Assembly (NCBI GenBank): GCA_977006965.1
Contig: OZ345361.1
Span: 310,001-374,000 of the forward strand
Source: Phymatolithon calcareum
Taxonomy: Eukaryota; Rhodophyta; Florideophyceae; Hapalidiales
DNA: 64,000 nucleotides
Direction: 5' to 3'
The position numbers were made by a program, and so were the translations under genes. Shown in pieces: positions 41,982-52,829 of this stretch. The notes below the pieces were generated by a model, which did not search any database, was not told the origin of the DNA, and was given only the letters and a program-made list of their open reading frames with translations. How positions within the stretch are numbered: the stretch's first letter is position 1; each line of letters starts with the position of its first letter.

Positions 41982-43489
41982 ATTCATCCGTTCAAGTATA
42001 ACGGTATGGGTGTCTAGAGTGCCGTTTCTGAAAAGACAGATAGAAGAGTCAATATAAAAAGTGAAGTCGTACATTTATCCAAAGCACACTACCAGACCCA
42101 GTCGACAACACCTAAACAAATTTCGCTCTTCCAATCATGGTACTACCTATTCCGAAACCGAAGCCGAAACAAGTTGTACAGCAGCTAATGCAACTCCTTC
42201 GCGAACAGCCTCGAGATATCCATTCACGTCAATCAACCGCTCTTATTGGGATGATCAAACTGTGAAGGAAGCTATGTCAAGCGTTGTCAACCAGCGTGTT
42301 GAACAGGCTATCGCAGAAGACGAAAGTTTCGTACACCTAGGAGAAGAGGCATGAATAAACAATTAACTTGACTATTGCGGGAAGTATTCAAATTGCAATC
42401 CGAATTGCTGACTAACCGTAGTGAGCAATTGAATTGTTTAATTGCGCGACAAACAGCAATGTCGAGCAATGGAATTGGCACTACCCCTGCTGGTTATAGA
42501 TGGTCGAGCCCAGGTACTCCGCCGTCTTGTTTCGTGGAGCTCCACGTTTGCCAGCCGGAGCTTTCGCTTGCATATTCCGGAGTAAATAAGGACATCGCTT
42601 TTTCCCTGGCCCAACGCGTCTCAGTATCGAGGAGCCACTGTCTTCCGTCGGAGGTTTTCTCCTGCAGTTAATCGTCATCAGCAGAGAGGATTTCCGCTCT
42701 TAGACACCTGCCGTGGTGCCTTTTCCACTTCCTGTGCATATGTGTCCATGAGTAAGTCATAGAGGCTGGGACTAAGGAGAAGTCCTGGGATACTCCGCGG
42801 TCCATCAAGAGCCATGTTTTCTCCTCGTCCTTAGCAGTACACACCCATGGCGGATTCAGTAGGTATTTGACCATTTCGGCGATGCCCGGTGATAGACATT
42901 CTTTCTTTATTTTAGTGCAAAAAAACGCTAACTTAAGTTAGTGCCTGGGGATGTTTCCAAACAGTGTCTCATTGTTCACGAATTTGAATACTTCGAGCGG
43001 TTTCTCATTGCAAATTTCCCCTACAGTTTTGGTGCCAACTCTACCAATAGTCTGGCGTCTTGATACAGTCCGTCCACTACAGCGTCGGAGTAAATGCTCA
43101 ACGGTCTCCTTAGTTCCCACTGAGCAGGCCTTGCATATTCGTTCACTTATCGTTGCAGGATGCCACGCTAGACGCGATCGTAAGCGAACAACAGGTCCAA
43201 TACGGCTACAAAGCAGAGACCTTTCTTCATCATGCTTGTTGACTTTAGTACGGCAAGTTCCGTCCCTTTGTTCTTCTTGTATCCCTATTGAAACCGATGA
43301 TATTTGTACCGTTGGCCTATCGCCGAGTCCACCGCAGCGTGTATGATTTTCCAGACCTGGCGCACGGGAGAGATGGGCCTTTAGTTTCCAGGGACATGTG
43401 TTTGTCCCTTCTTGCAGATGGGAATCATCGTCGATCGCCTCCATGCTGTCAACAGGCAGCACAGTCTTCCACAAATTAGAAGGTAGGCG

Positions 43490-45055
43490 CTCATTTTTTG
43501 GCCTCGCTTGTAACGTTTCTATCCCAACCTTGTCTGGACCGGGTGCCTTTTCGCCGGGGGCTCGAATTAGCTCATTTTGATCGCTTCGTGTAAGTCCTTG
43601 GAGACTGAAATCGGACTAGGGTCCGTTTCCAGGAGGAATAATCTTTACAGATATTTGATATGTGCGCGGCGAACTCCCAATGCCCGATTTATACGTCCTA
43701 TCTTGTGTTTCCATTGCACTATTCTGGGCTGAGTTGCTGTGGCCTTGCGCGGGGACTGGTTTCCTATGTCATCCACAAACTTATGGTAATGATTGATCTT
43801 CGTTTTCGGAAGTGCCGCTTACATTTTTGGGGGGAAGGTAATGTAGGTTCCCATATCGTTTCGAGTTTTCGTTCGCTTTGCTTTCCGAACGATTCTGGTG
43901 CGTTCTCTCGCTATGTTGTCTAGGGCTTGCTTCCAAAACGGCGTGCAGCAGGGAGTCCACCTCTTTGTGTTTTTCCAGGGCTTTGTTTGCAGTCGTCCGA
44001 AGCGTTCGTTCCACTCCTCAAGTTCTTTCTGGTTTTTGAACTGTTGATACGATTTTGGCATGCTCCGCGCTTTTTCACACAGTCGCCGATACGAATTTTC
44101 GACGTGCGCGGGGGCTGGTTTCGTGTGTTCCACTTTCGTGGTGACCGGAACGTATCCACCGCGTTTGTCCTGAACATGCAGATGTTGCTGTTTCCTATTG
44201 GAGATTGGATCGTGGAGCCCAGTTCTGCGCGGACTCTCCAGTTGCAATTCTTTGCCCATTGGACTAAGTGTCGGCCTCTAGAGGTAGAATTTCAGTATTG
44301 GTGAACCGTATAAAGGTCACCCATCAAGACTGCTTTCCCCCTGCAATTACAGGGACATTATCGAGGCACTGATTTGCTCCGGTTTTCGACGTCTTTGGTG
44401 AAATGTACCATAGGGCGATATTGATTCAGGTCGTCACAGCAACGAGTAGATGAACAGTGGGGGATATTTGATGATATTATTTTGAGGGCCCCCAAAGCCT
44501 CACCTTGTAGTAACGTGGCACCTCTTGCGATAATCTCTACACTAAAGTCGTCTGGCTACTCAAAACGTTCTTGATTCGTAATTCCTTCGAAGGGAGGAAA
44601 GAAAGAAAACGAATCGTATCCTAAATGTCAGAATCAGAATGACATGAACATCTCGAGGCGCATTGCGGCGCGATGGGCGTGGCGTGTGGGTACGTGACTC
44701 TGGATGCTATTTCTCTTCTCGTGAGTAGGGCTACTCCGCCTCTCGGCTTGGATCTTGGAGGGCATGGGCACACCAAAGAATCTTGTTGGTATGGCATCGA
44801 GAGGACTTTATCAGATATCTGACATGTATCGGTTACTCGAAGTATATCAACTGCATGGTTCTCGAAGAGCTGGTCGGACATATGTGGTAGTTCTGGAGAT
44901 CCGCTCACGTTGAACCAACAAAGCTTTATGTGCGGTCTCTGGTTCATTGTGTGATTCAAGACGACGGGGGGAGGGGGGGTCTGCGATGCTATCGTGGGGG
45001 GTTTTGTTTGTGGAGGTGCCTGGTCGTCGAGGGGGGTTCGAAGAACCTGTCTCAA
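43490..45055 (-). pseudogene. LINE with endonuclease and RT start, decayed
   Basis: On the minus strand 45055-44640 resembles an apurinic-type endonuclease N-terminus (IKLCWFNVSGSPELPHMSD, PRSKPRGGVALLTRRE). 44400-44180 reads GKAVLMGDLYTVHQ and LVQWAKNCNWRVRAELGSTIQSP, the central GD-x-N-x-H-like and late blocks, and 43.5 kb reads EKAPGPDKVGIETLQ, the RT start. Between 44620 and 44470 a short 3' end of the second LINE lineage (RIKNVLSSQTTLV) seems inserted. Many stops. Confidence 0.6.
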
Positions 45056-45180
45056 GTTGCTTCAGGATCTCCTTCTCATCTTGAGCAGGAGCCTCCTAGG
45101 AGGTCAGCATATCCTTCTTATTCCGAGATTTGATTCGTTTCCGAAGGTGATGGTCGTAATCGTCAAACGCAGAAACTGTC

Positions 45181-45443
45181 GTGAAGCCGACCACCCGACC
45201 GATTTCCTCGTTGCAATCTGCTGTCCCACAAGGCAGAGCTTTATTGTGCTCAATCATCTTTTATTTAGATTACGGCGGGGCGCTATTCCCGCTAGTAAAT
45301 GAAAACAGCTCTCCTTTTTCTCAGCCTGTCGTTCGAGATTCAATTCATCTCCACCCGGAGCAAACTGATCGTCTCTTGCAAATAGTGTCTCCTCTTCACT
45401 GGTGGTTTCTGTGGTGTTTTTGAAGGAACTGTTTAATTGTTTT
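45181..45443 (+). pseudogene. short LINE RT fragment
   Basis: SAVPQGRALLCSIIFYLDYGGALF resembles the RT motif B region (xPQGSxLSxxLFxLY), and a parallel fragment lies at 62.93 kb (SQGSALFLINFYLDDGRSLF). Both are followed by a similar SPSSLPxARxxxS stretch. Confidence 0.5.
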
Positions 45444-46042
45444 AGCGCCAGGCTCAAAAGAACCTGGATGAGAAAAGACCAAGAGAGTAGGGAGAAGAAC
45501 AGAGCGGGAGAGACTAGACAGAAAGAAGAGAGAAAGTCAAGGCAACAAAACGCCCAATAGATACCAGAGAGAATAAACGTGTAGATTAAGGCGTCACCCT
45601 CCGGCGGCGACCATGGCTTGGTCGATGACCTTGTGACGAACACACGAAAAAGGGGAAAGGGGAAACTTAGGCGCAATTGCCTCCGTGCTGGCTTGCACGG
45701 CGAAGGTTGCAAACAAGAAGGGTCAGAAGAACTCCAATTCCGCGTGGTCGGAAGGGACGTGCAGGCGAAGTTGAGCGTGCGGCGATCCGAGCAGTCGAGC
45801 CGAAATCCGAAGAGATCCCCACCTTCCTTTACGCAGAGCAAGGAACTAACTACCTTATGCACAACCGATGCGAAAAACAGCGATACAGCGCATAGACACA
45901 CGAGAGACACGTGTCCATATGGCCCAAAAGATCATCTACTACGAGCAGCATGACTACCGCGATCCGAGTTGTGCGGCGTAAAGTTTACAGTCGTGAGAGT
46001 AAAAAGCGTCCGCATTCGGCCAGCGACATAACAGCTGGCGCG
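45444..46042. repeat. unclassified repeat U, short copy
   Basis: It begins TAGCGCCAGGCTCAAAAG and ends near CTGGCGCGA, again complementary to its start. It lacks the tandem duplication and 745-bp segment of the copy at 31342-32935, with which it otherwise aligns end to end. From 46043 to 46385 I see no feature. Confidence 0.6.
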
Positions 46043-46385
46043 ACACCAGTATTCATCCAAACTTTTTTTTACTGTAGTGTTCCCGATGGAAGCTTGTCTG
46101 CAACACCAACGGGCAGGCCGAATAAATCAACTCAAGCGTTCTACACAGTTTTCTCGAAAACTCTCTAGTCAGAAGCCTAGGGCTACTACACGGCATGAGG
46201 AGCAATCCGAGGGTTTAGTGTAAGTTTGTTCCACTCTAGCACAGCGTTGCACATAATGGGTGCACGTATGCGCCTAGTTTACAACCCCACTGTGGCCAGC
46301 CTTAGCAGATTCTACGTTAAAGAATGCCCGAGAAACGACATCCGTATTTCCACAGTTACATTACCTTCTGTTGGATCATCATACC

Positions 46386-47465
46386 TCACGCACGCCCAGA
46401 GAAAACATCCGGCTTGAGCTCTACATATGTAAAATGCGTGTACATCGTAAATTGTTTCTTGTCAATAGCCCCAAACAGCCTTTCAAAATCGAGTGCATCG
46501 GATATCAACGGCAAAGTAGAATATTCCGGATCCCATCGCTTTTGCCCGGTGAGTCTGGTCGATGCCAGCGGCGGCAGCTCGTAATACACTGCCAGGGAAT
46601 CATTCACCTTCTTTCCCAGCGCCAAATGCTCCTCCCACGTCTGCTTCGTTAACTTACGACCGAAATCATCCTGTACGAAACCAGGCCACATGCTCTTCCG
46701 TTTCAATTCGCAAACGATCTTCAGGCTCATATTATCCCCGCCAGGATACGGGTAGTTGTCTTCGGCGATGAAGCGCAAGAAGCGATGGCGCACGTTATCT
46801 ATCAGCATGCGTCGAAAGCCGCTCTGATGGTCGTCGAGAAAAACGAGCGCCCGTGCGGGATCTACACCGCGGGCCGCCCAGTCAATCGCTGCGAAATCGC
46901 GAAACGCGCCCCCCACGAGATACTCCACGCCAGGCAGTCGCTTGGTGGGACCGCGCGGGTCCACAGAGATGATGCGTGCGCGTGGAAGGGCTTGCCGCAT
47001 GAGCCACGTGCCCTGACCCTTGAACGCACCGCTCTCAATGACAATTTCCGGTTCAACCTGACGCAGGACGTACCACAGCGCAAAAGCATGGTCTAGCAGC
47101 ATTCCACCAGCGTTGTTGCGCACCGGTCGCTTCGCGTACAACTCCAAAAACTCAGGTATTGCCGCCCGCATCGCTGAAAGACAGGCCCACTTCGGTCTCC
47201 GCATGTCGCCTCCAAACGCCTGGCAGTCCCCGCCGTCAGGCCGGTCGTGCGGTTCGGAGCATGCATTTTTCGCGCTGCCAGTGGCACTGCCGGCGGTCAA
47301 CGTGCTGGAGGAAAATGCAGTGTGGCTGCCGGGCACACTACGCGTGGAGAGAAGGAAGGTGCAGATGATGAACGAAAAGACAATTAACATCGTTGCGGTA
47401 AATACTGTTATGCGGGTTGAGCAGAAGGCCTGCAACTTGCGATGCAGGGGCGATTTGGTAACCAT
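46386..47465 (-). CDS. type II membrane protein, methyltransferase-like
   Basis: The protein has 359 residues from the first in-frame ATG (47465). A basic N-terminus (MVTKSPLHRKLQAF) precedes one hydrophobic segment (about residues 18-40), then a Ser/Thr-rich stem, the layout of Golgi-resident enzymes. The catalytic part has LLDHAFALWYVLRQVEPEIVIESGAFKGQGTWLM, an SAM-binding motif I-like loop (ESGAFKGQG), RIISVDPR with the acidic end of strand 2, ALVFLDDHQSG and FIAEDNYPYPGGDN. This resembles class I SAM-dependent methyltransferases of the CmcI or small-molecule type. A role in modifying secreted or cell-wall glycans is a reasonable inference for a Golgi-anchored form. No motif names the acceptor. 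Confidence 0.7.
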   Translation of the reverse strand: MVTKSPLHRKLQAFCSTRITVFTATMLIVFSFIICTFLLSTRSVPGSHTAFSSSTLTAGSATGSAKNACSEPHDRPDGGDCQAFGGDMRRPKWACLSAMRAAIPEFLELYAKRPVRNNAGGMLLDHAFALWYVLRQVEPEIVIESGAFKGQGTWLMRQALPRARIISVDPRGPTKRLPGVEYLVGGAFRDFAAIDWAARGVDPARALVFLDDHQSGFRRMLIDNVRHRFLRFIAEDNYPYPGGDNMSLKIVCELKRKSMWPGFVQDDFGRKLTKQTWEEHLALGKKVNDSLAVYYELPPLASTRLTGQKRWDPEYSTLPLISDALDFERLFGAIDKKQFTMYTHFTYVELKPDVFSGRA

Positions 47466-47813
47466 TGTGAGGAGGCCAATCCGCGAACACGTAATTGTAG
47501 CAGCGGAAAAGGGCGGCACGAGCACAACGGAAGCGCGCTTGTCCAGTGCTACAGCTTCCCGCCAGGGCTGGATAAGGCGCCGTCAGGAAATGGGTCGAGG
47601 CAATCCAGGGTACAGCACGTCGCCGTCTTCTGTCGGTGAGAAGGTAACAGTACTGTAGATCGGATCAGCCCGCGTTCAGCCTAAGCAAATTGGAAAGTTT
47701 GATTTGATACCTACTATCATACTTCCCCTGAAGCCTAATGATATATCAAACGTATGATAGAGTATCAAGGTAAATTCGTCAAGGCCTGATACTCGATATC
47801 CTTTGATACTATC

Positions 47814-48449
47814 AAGAGTTGTCTCAATTTGAATGGCATTAATTTGGCTAGCCAAATTATGATAGAGCAAGTCTACCGGCGTGGTCAAATCGTAAAAACA
47901 CTTGGAAGCAGCTCTGGTGGCATCTCTATCGGTCGACAAAATGCCAAACAAATTGCCAAATGGCTAAACAAAATTCTATTTTCTCGCAGAGTAGCATTTT
48001 GTTTAGCCATTTGGCAATTGACTACGTATGGCACGGGACAGTTGTGTCCACACCCGAGGCCCGATGACAGACGTAAAAAAACGGGCCAGAATGATTACAG
48101 TTTCCAGTGGTGCTACATACAGTATCACGGCCAGAACGGAATCTCAAAACAATCCGCGTCATGCCGTAATGCAGGGAAATCGACCGGCTCCAATTTTATA
48201 GAAGATTTATGTTTTAATTCCTTGTTTTTCTTTCACTATTTTGAGACAGTTTCACCTATAGGTTTTGGACCGATAGAGTTGCGCTGCACTCAATCTATTT
48301 TGGGCGACAAAAATTTGGCATTTTGACCAGATCTATAGGTTCACCGGTAGACTTGCTCTAATGCAGTCAAATTAGCAAAAATAACGCCACGTGGCAAACG
48401 CCACGACACGTGGACGTTCAGCAGTCCATTTAAATTGAGACAACTCTTT
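47814..48449. mobile_element. inverted-repeat element of unknown family
   Basis: AAGAGTTGTCTCAATTTGAATGG at the left is matched inverted by CCATTTAAATTGAGACAACTCTT at the right, and an inner AGAGCAAGTCTACCGG (about 47861) recurs inverted at about 48340. No target duplication was found. It contains a 24-bp-arm hairpin (47951-48019) and a palindrome AATTTGGCTAGCCAAATT (47842-47859). No transposase is visible. Confidence 0.65.
47951..48019. repeat. hairpin with perfect 24-bp arms
   Basis: AATTGCCAAATGGCTAAACA begins the left arm (47951-47974) and its exact inverse is at 47996-48019, with a 21-base loop. It sits inside the inverted-repeat element. Confidence 0.85.
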
Positions 48450-48960
48450 TTTCTTTTCTAGTTTTTATCAAACGCTACAAATAAAATCAATTTAATTTTT
48501 GTTCTGAAAAATCTAGATGAACGCGATTTCCATCAAGTCGAAGTTATCATAAGCAGGATAAACACGTGGTGACTCACCACTGGTGAGACAAAAAACTAAA
48601 AAACAGTGGCGGGAAATTTCGAAAGCTCTAAAAAGAGACTAAACATTAGAAAAAGGTTGCCTTTCTGCTTGGCCTCTGGTTTTTGGATGCAGTACCCGCA
48701 ACTGGATTTCGGACTCTTGCCTTGCTCGACGCCATTCTGCTGGAAAAAGGAATGTTTTCCAGCAGAAAACATTCCCTTCTCCGTTTGAGTGTGTAGGAGA
48801 AAGCCCATGTGGGGCGGTAGCCCTCCCTTCACGTTTGCTGCAGGGTTTTAAAGAACTCTGTGTTTTCAACGAGAGACAACTTAATAGGATTCTGTAATGC
48901 GAATCCTCATTATAGTTTACTTAATTTTGCCAAGTGTGGCTGATAGAACCTTGTGTCAAC
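48450..48960. other. intergenic with nested inverted copies
   Basis: Nothing coding is recognised. At 48735-48775 TTCTGCTGGAAAA is followed by its inverse TTTTCCAGCAGAA, and GGAATGTTTTC by its inverse GAAAACATTCC, an interleaved pattern. Confidence 0.5.
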
Positions 48961-48973
48961 AAGGACATGGAGT

Positions 48974-49789
48974 TATTTTTACAACTGTTTAGTTGTTTAT
49001 TTGAAAGCCCTCATTAACACTCCTAAGACTGTACGGGAGCAGCTTTTCGTAACTTGTTCATTCTAGTATATCGCCTGGTCCCTAGTAAAGGGACTCGTCG
49101 TTCTCCATGTTGTCGATTATGGTGACGCTGTAGAGTAGTATGAAGTCTAATGCATTTTCCGTTCTTAACATCTCTCCGGGGTCCAGTTCATACTTTTTTA
49201 GGTTCATGCGTATGGTCTCCAGGTGGCGCTCTGCTGCCGTTCCGAATGTATTCGATATTAGCGTCGTGCTCACTTTAGGGAATCTTCCGCTTGCGTATTT
49301 TATGGCCAGCTGTCGATGTCTCACCTTGGCAAACCTGAGGATGGCCGGGATCTCATCCGGTTTGTCGTACTTTATTTTCCTCTTTCTTCTTGTTTCGAGC
49401 CTCGTGCCTTCTTTTGCGAACAGAATTCGTCGGAGTTGGTCTGGAGATTTCCCTTCCTGCATATGTTTGAAGGGGGGCGCGAACTGTTCTTGTTGCAGCA
49501 TCGCGGCAATATCGCGACTTGCCCACTGTAGATCCTTGAAGTTTCGCTCTTCCCTTGGCTTAGATAGCTACCTTCCTTGCCTTTCCTCGCCGCAGCATCT
49601 TGAGCGCTAATATTTCTCTCCTATGTTCTGGTGGTTGGATCCTCCACAGAAGACGGAGACGCTCGATCCTTCCAGTTGCCGTACCACCGAATACTTGGAA
49701 GAAGAAGGTTCTTTCTACTTCTTTGATAGCTTCTTGTACCTCTGAGGTCCGCGGTGAGAGATGGATAGCGTATTCCCACCTTGGTTGGA
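48974..49789 (-). mobile_element. 5'-truncated LINE, 13-bp target duplication
   Basis: AAGGACATGGAGT flanks it at 48961-48973 and 49790-49802. On the minus strand the copy starts in the RT C-terminal part (PRWEYAIHLSPRTSE) and runs, with frame breaks, to RKIKYDKPDEIPAILRFAKVRHRQLAIKYASGRFP and NALDFILLYSVTIIDNMENDESLY at 49082. It ends with the shared 3' motif and an A-rich tail. A GTCCC-TTTACTA-GGGAC hairpin overlaps the stop. Same lineage as the LINE at 11772. Confidence 0.85.
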
Positions 49790-49802
49790 AAGGACATGGA
49801 GT

Positions 49803-50699
49803 GCAACTCTTTCAAAGTGCGCAAGTGGAGAGCTTTCGATTCATATCCTTTTCCAGAAAAAGAATATATTACTCTTTGCAAAATGTTACTCCAGATCCCC
49901 GAAAAAAGCGTCTTCCTTCGCGAATTGAGTGTTTAGGCGTTTCAAGCTACATTTTTAGATCTCAGGTCCGGGTTGCACCTCATAAACTTTTGAAAATTGT
50001 CAAAAGTGACTTCACTTTTCAAAGTTTTACCGCCCCGAAACACATCTGCGCCCTTGCAAAGATTTGTGAAAATGAAAAGCGCTGTCTAGTGATTACCCCA
50101 TTGCAGAGAGACATATGAGTTTCTGTTGGACGGCACGACGCGCGCGATGAAACATTCATTATGTAAACGGAAGCTGGAGGCAAATTACGCAAGCAAGAGA
50201 GGAGTTTAATTAACTTACGAAGTTCTCACGCTCTCTTTTATCTCCAGTCGTCCTGGTGGGCGAATTTCGAGCCTCCACACACTAGAAAGAGTGTGGAAAT
50301 CGCCTTCGAAGCCATCACAGCTCACGTGCGTGTCGTTATACACTCAGTCCAGCAGGCTAGAGCAATGCCTCTTCAATGCAAAATATCGATAGAGAAGCCA
50401 ACAAAACAAAGTGAATTTTAAATGTCTCCGTCTTCTCCCCATTTCTCTCCAAAGGAATTGACGATATCGCAAAGCCCCACTTGTGTACTCGAGAAGTTCA
50501 CCACAATCTGAATGACTTCGCCCTATTGCACTGAGAGACCGGACTGTCCGCCTATTAGGTGAGATATAATCGAGGTATGGGCACTGGAAGAATATGAAGA
50601 ACATTAAATCGACCGAACTGCCAGTGATCCTCTCCTTAAGAACGATACGGTTGAGATGCATGAGGGTGATACATAATCGAGTCCCATGTGGGTAAATTC
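49803..50699. other. intergenic, no recognisable gene
   Basis: The frame near 49.80-50.12 kb and an opposing one at 50.34-50.66 kb carry no motifs. No structure stands out. Confidence 0.4.
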
Positions 50700-50960
50700 A
50701 ATACTGGTTAGTACTTTGGTATCACAGCGGTAATTGAGCTGGTTACGCTCCAACGCATTTCATCATCATCACAGATGGCCCTGACGTTAGTAGAGAAATA
50801 TGACTTAAGGAGGTCATGAGCGGCCGGACTACGCTACGTTAAAAACCCGTGCGAAAAGCGAGCCCTGTTACTCCTAGGTGAGGTGTTGGGACTCCCGAGC
50901 TTTTAACTAAATCCTTACAAATCGCCTATTAGGTGAGGGACCTAGAACAGGGTCTCAATT
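50700..50960 (+). repeat. LINE lineage-2 3' remnant
   Basis: GTATCACAGCGGTAATTGAG and TACGCTCCAACGCATT match, in translation ITAVIELVTLQRI, the end of the LINE protein at 15.3 kb (IPVIELVALQRIL). The following CGAGCCCTGTTACTCCTAGG matches the regions after the stop near 15.13 and 44.52 kb. Confidence 0.55.
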
Positions 50961-51892
50961 CTTGATATCGACCAGGAGAAAGTGACAATACAAGGGTCAA
51001 GCTGAGAAACCATGGCCGAAGCATCGGTTCCACCTGGCTTCGTGCCAAGCGCACAGCTGCCCTAATTGGCAGAGTTATGCAAGCTATTCCGGCATATTTC
51101 TAAGACCGACGGTACTGTGCCTGAACTCCATAAGGATGAATTCGATGGTCGATTGAGCATTTTGCTGCGAATTGAAGGGGTTCCACGGCAGCAGTCCATA
51201 GAAAAAAAAGAGTATCAGAATCGCGGCTCGCAACGCCCATAATGCCACACAAGCGACCAGTACAGTCGGACTGAGCAACCGTGGTCAAGGAGACAGTTTG
51301 CAGAGAGGTTGTGCCAAAGTAGCTTATAGTAGAGCTCAACTCCTAATCCTCAACGACTTAGAACTGCGCATTGTGCTATCCGAGGCACACGTTGCGACCG
51401 CGAGCCCATCCACAAGCCCATGTTACTTCGGGCGTCGATCTGAATGCCCTATGGCCCATGTAATACAGGTTTCTTGGAACCAATCATCACAAGAGATCTC
51501 TTGTGATGACAAACACGCGAACCCGGGGTCGCAACAGATGGATTGCGAACGAACGGAATCAAGCAATTTCGGTTATTTCAGTACTCGTGTCTGTTCCGTT
51601 TAGTCAAAATCTGGACTAAATCCATCCATAGACATTCCACAAGGCCAACACTTTTTGTCACAATCCGATCAATGGGTGAAAGAAATCGTTTGAAATTTTC
51701 GCGAAAAATCCGCTCAAGAAAAGTGAGCCCCATGTTCGCTCAGCTCCCGTTCAGATCTTATGAAAAAGTCGCGTATCCGATCGAGATTAATCCGCGTCGA
51801 TCAAAACAGAATCGTAAATAGAAAGTGATCTTGGGAAATGAACTGATAGAAATCTTCGAGCAAGAGCTTCTCAGCTCGTCGAAGGATGATGC
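50961..51892. other. intergenic with a perfect 26-bp palindrome
   Basis: TCATCACAAGAGA followed directly by its inverse lies at 51484-51509. Frames here have no recognisable domain. Confidence 0.45.
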
Positions 51893-52829
51893 ATGAACAA
51901 GGTGTTCGCTACCTTATCACAAGGTAGGCCTCAGCGAAGTTCGTGCAAACACTCGGGTACTTCTGGGTTGGTTCAATTCGCTACCTTCTTGCTGTCGGTG
52001 GAGATCCACGGCAAAGGATCCCCTCGGTTGCTGCGAAGGGAGGTGTCCCGAAAGGGACGTCCAGGAGGCAGCCAATGCGCTCGAGCGTTCGGTCTCTCCA
52101 CTCCTATCCCCCTGGCGAAATGGAACTGCGGTGGACTCTCAAATATCACAATGAGAGCGAGCAGTGGGGACTCGTGGCATATGCGCAACCGAACGCCCCT
52201 TCCTGTTCAGGATCTATCGCAGACAGACTAGTTCGAGAGGCAAAAAGAAGGGCGGAAGAAGAGAAACTGGAAGAGGTAGGCATCGGAGAAGAAGAGCTGA
52301 CAAACATACTGCGCTTCAAATACCTTGGAGTTTTGCAGTCTGCAGACGGAGACCCGCTGGTACCCTAGTACATCACGCTACACTGGCTTGGTCTAGTTTT
52401 AACGATTTAAAGCGGCTAAAAACCGACGCCAAAGTCGCGATGAAACTTCGACTATGCCTCTTGCGCTGCTGCGCGGTATTCACTCTCCTCTATGGAGCGA
52501 GTACTGGAAGATGACCAAACAAGTCAATAAAACTGAATTCGAATGCGTCCAGAATGCTATCCAAGATAACTGGTCGAGCAGTCGAAGACGAGGTTCGAGA
52601 GCCCTCACTCGACGTCAGCCTACGCGCCAGAGATCATCGATGGAATTCGCTTGGACACATGCTCCGCATAGACGAGCACCATACGGTCCGCCAAGTGCTA
52701 CTCCAGTGCGTCAAACCAACCCCAGAATCACTTTTCGGCCACGTGCCCAACCTAAACGTCCAAACAGCTCTTCATGTTGCAAAGTATAGAATAGAATGGA
52801 GAAAATTTAGACCCTCGAAGCGCTGCTAA
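51893..52829 (+). pseudogene. LINE remnant of a third lineage
   Basis: Broken plus-strand frames read FKYLGVLQSADGDPL, KVAMKLRLCLLRCCAVFTLLYG and WNSLGHMLRIDEHHTVRQVLLQC, ending KYRIEWRKFRPSKRC. This order (FKYLG, a Leu-rich TLLYG block, W.SLGH.LR.DE) is typical of the C-terminal half of CR1/RTE-like reverse-transcriptase proteins. At least two frame changes are needed. A related end is split at 60.94-61.88 kb. Confidence 0.65.

Larger units (their letters stand above)
41526..42489. mobile_element. hAT-like non-autonomous element, 964 bp
   Basis: The terminal repeats are CAGGGGTCGTGCGCAAT and, inverted, CAGGGGTAGTGCCAATT, agreeing at 21 of the first 25 positions. They are flanked by the exact 8-bp duplication CTGGTTAT (41518-41525, 42490-42497). 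Excision restores the LINE frame STIYNQGVAEQA. Many ATTGCAATT-type subterminal repeats lie near both ends. The interior holds two foldback structures (41770-41848, 41898-41981) and a 98-codon frame (42061-42354) without known domain. Confidence 0.87.
40762..43480 (-). pseudogene. decayed LINE remnant(s), interrupted by a hAT-like element
   Basis: Minus-strand pieces include MDRGVSQDFSLVPASMTYSW (RT motif B, about 42820-42760), AEYLGSTIYNQ joined to GVAEQAYPRAKG across the hAT-like insertion, QAEHFALWLMTAR (about 41230), and a tail to 40762. A second copy (43474-42940) ends with a zinc-knuckle-like CKACSVGTKETVEHLLRRC and a 3' tail AAAATAAAGAAAGAA (42912-42896 on plus as T/C run). Stops and frame changes throughout. 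Confidence 0.65.

Noticed and set aside
45254-45910. 218-codon hydrophobic frame as a membrane protein
   Set aside because: It is a translation of a CT-rich strand of repeat U; the same pattern arises at 31.3-31.5 kb from the second copy.
47814-48449. hAT or Mutator assignment for the inverted-repeat element
   Set aside because: Neither an 8-bp nor a 9-bp flanking duplication can be found, and the ends do not begin with CAGGG or TAGGG.
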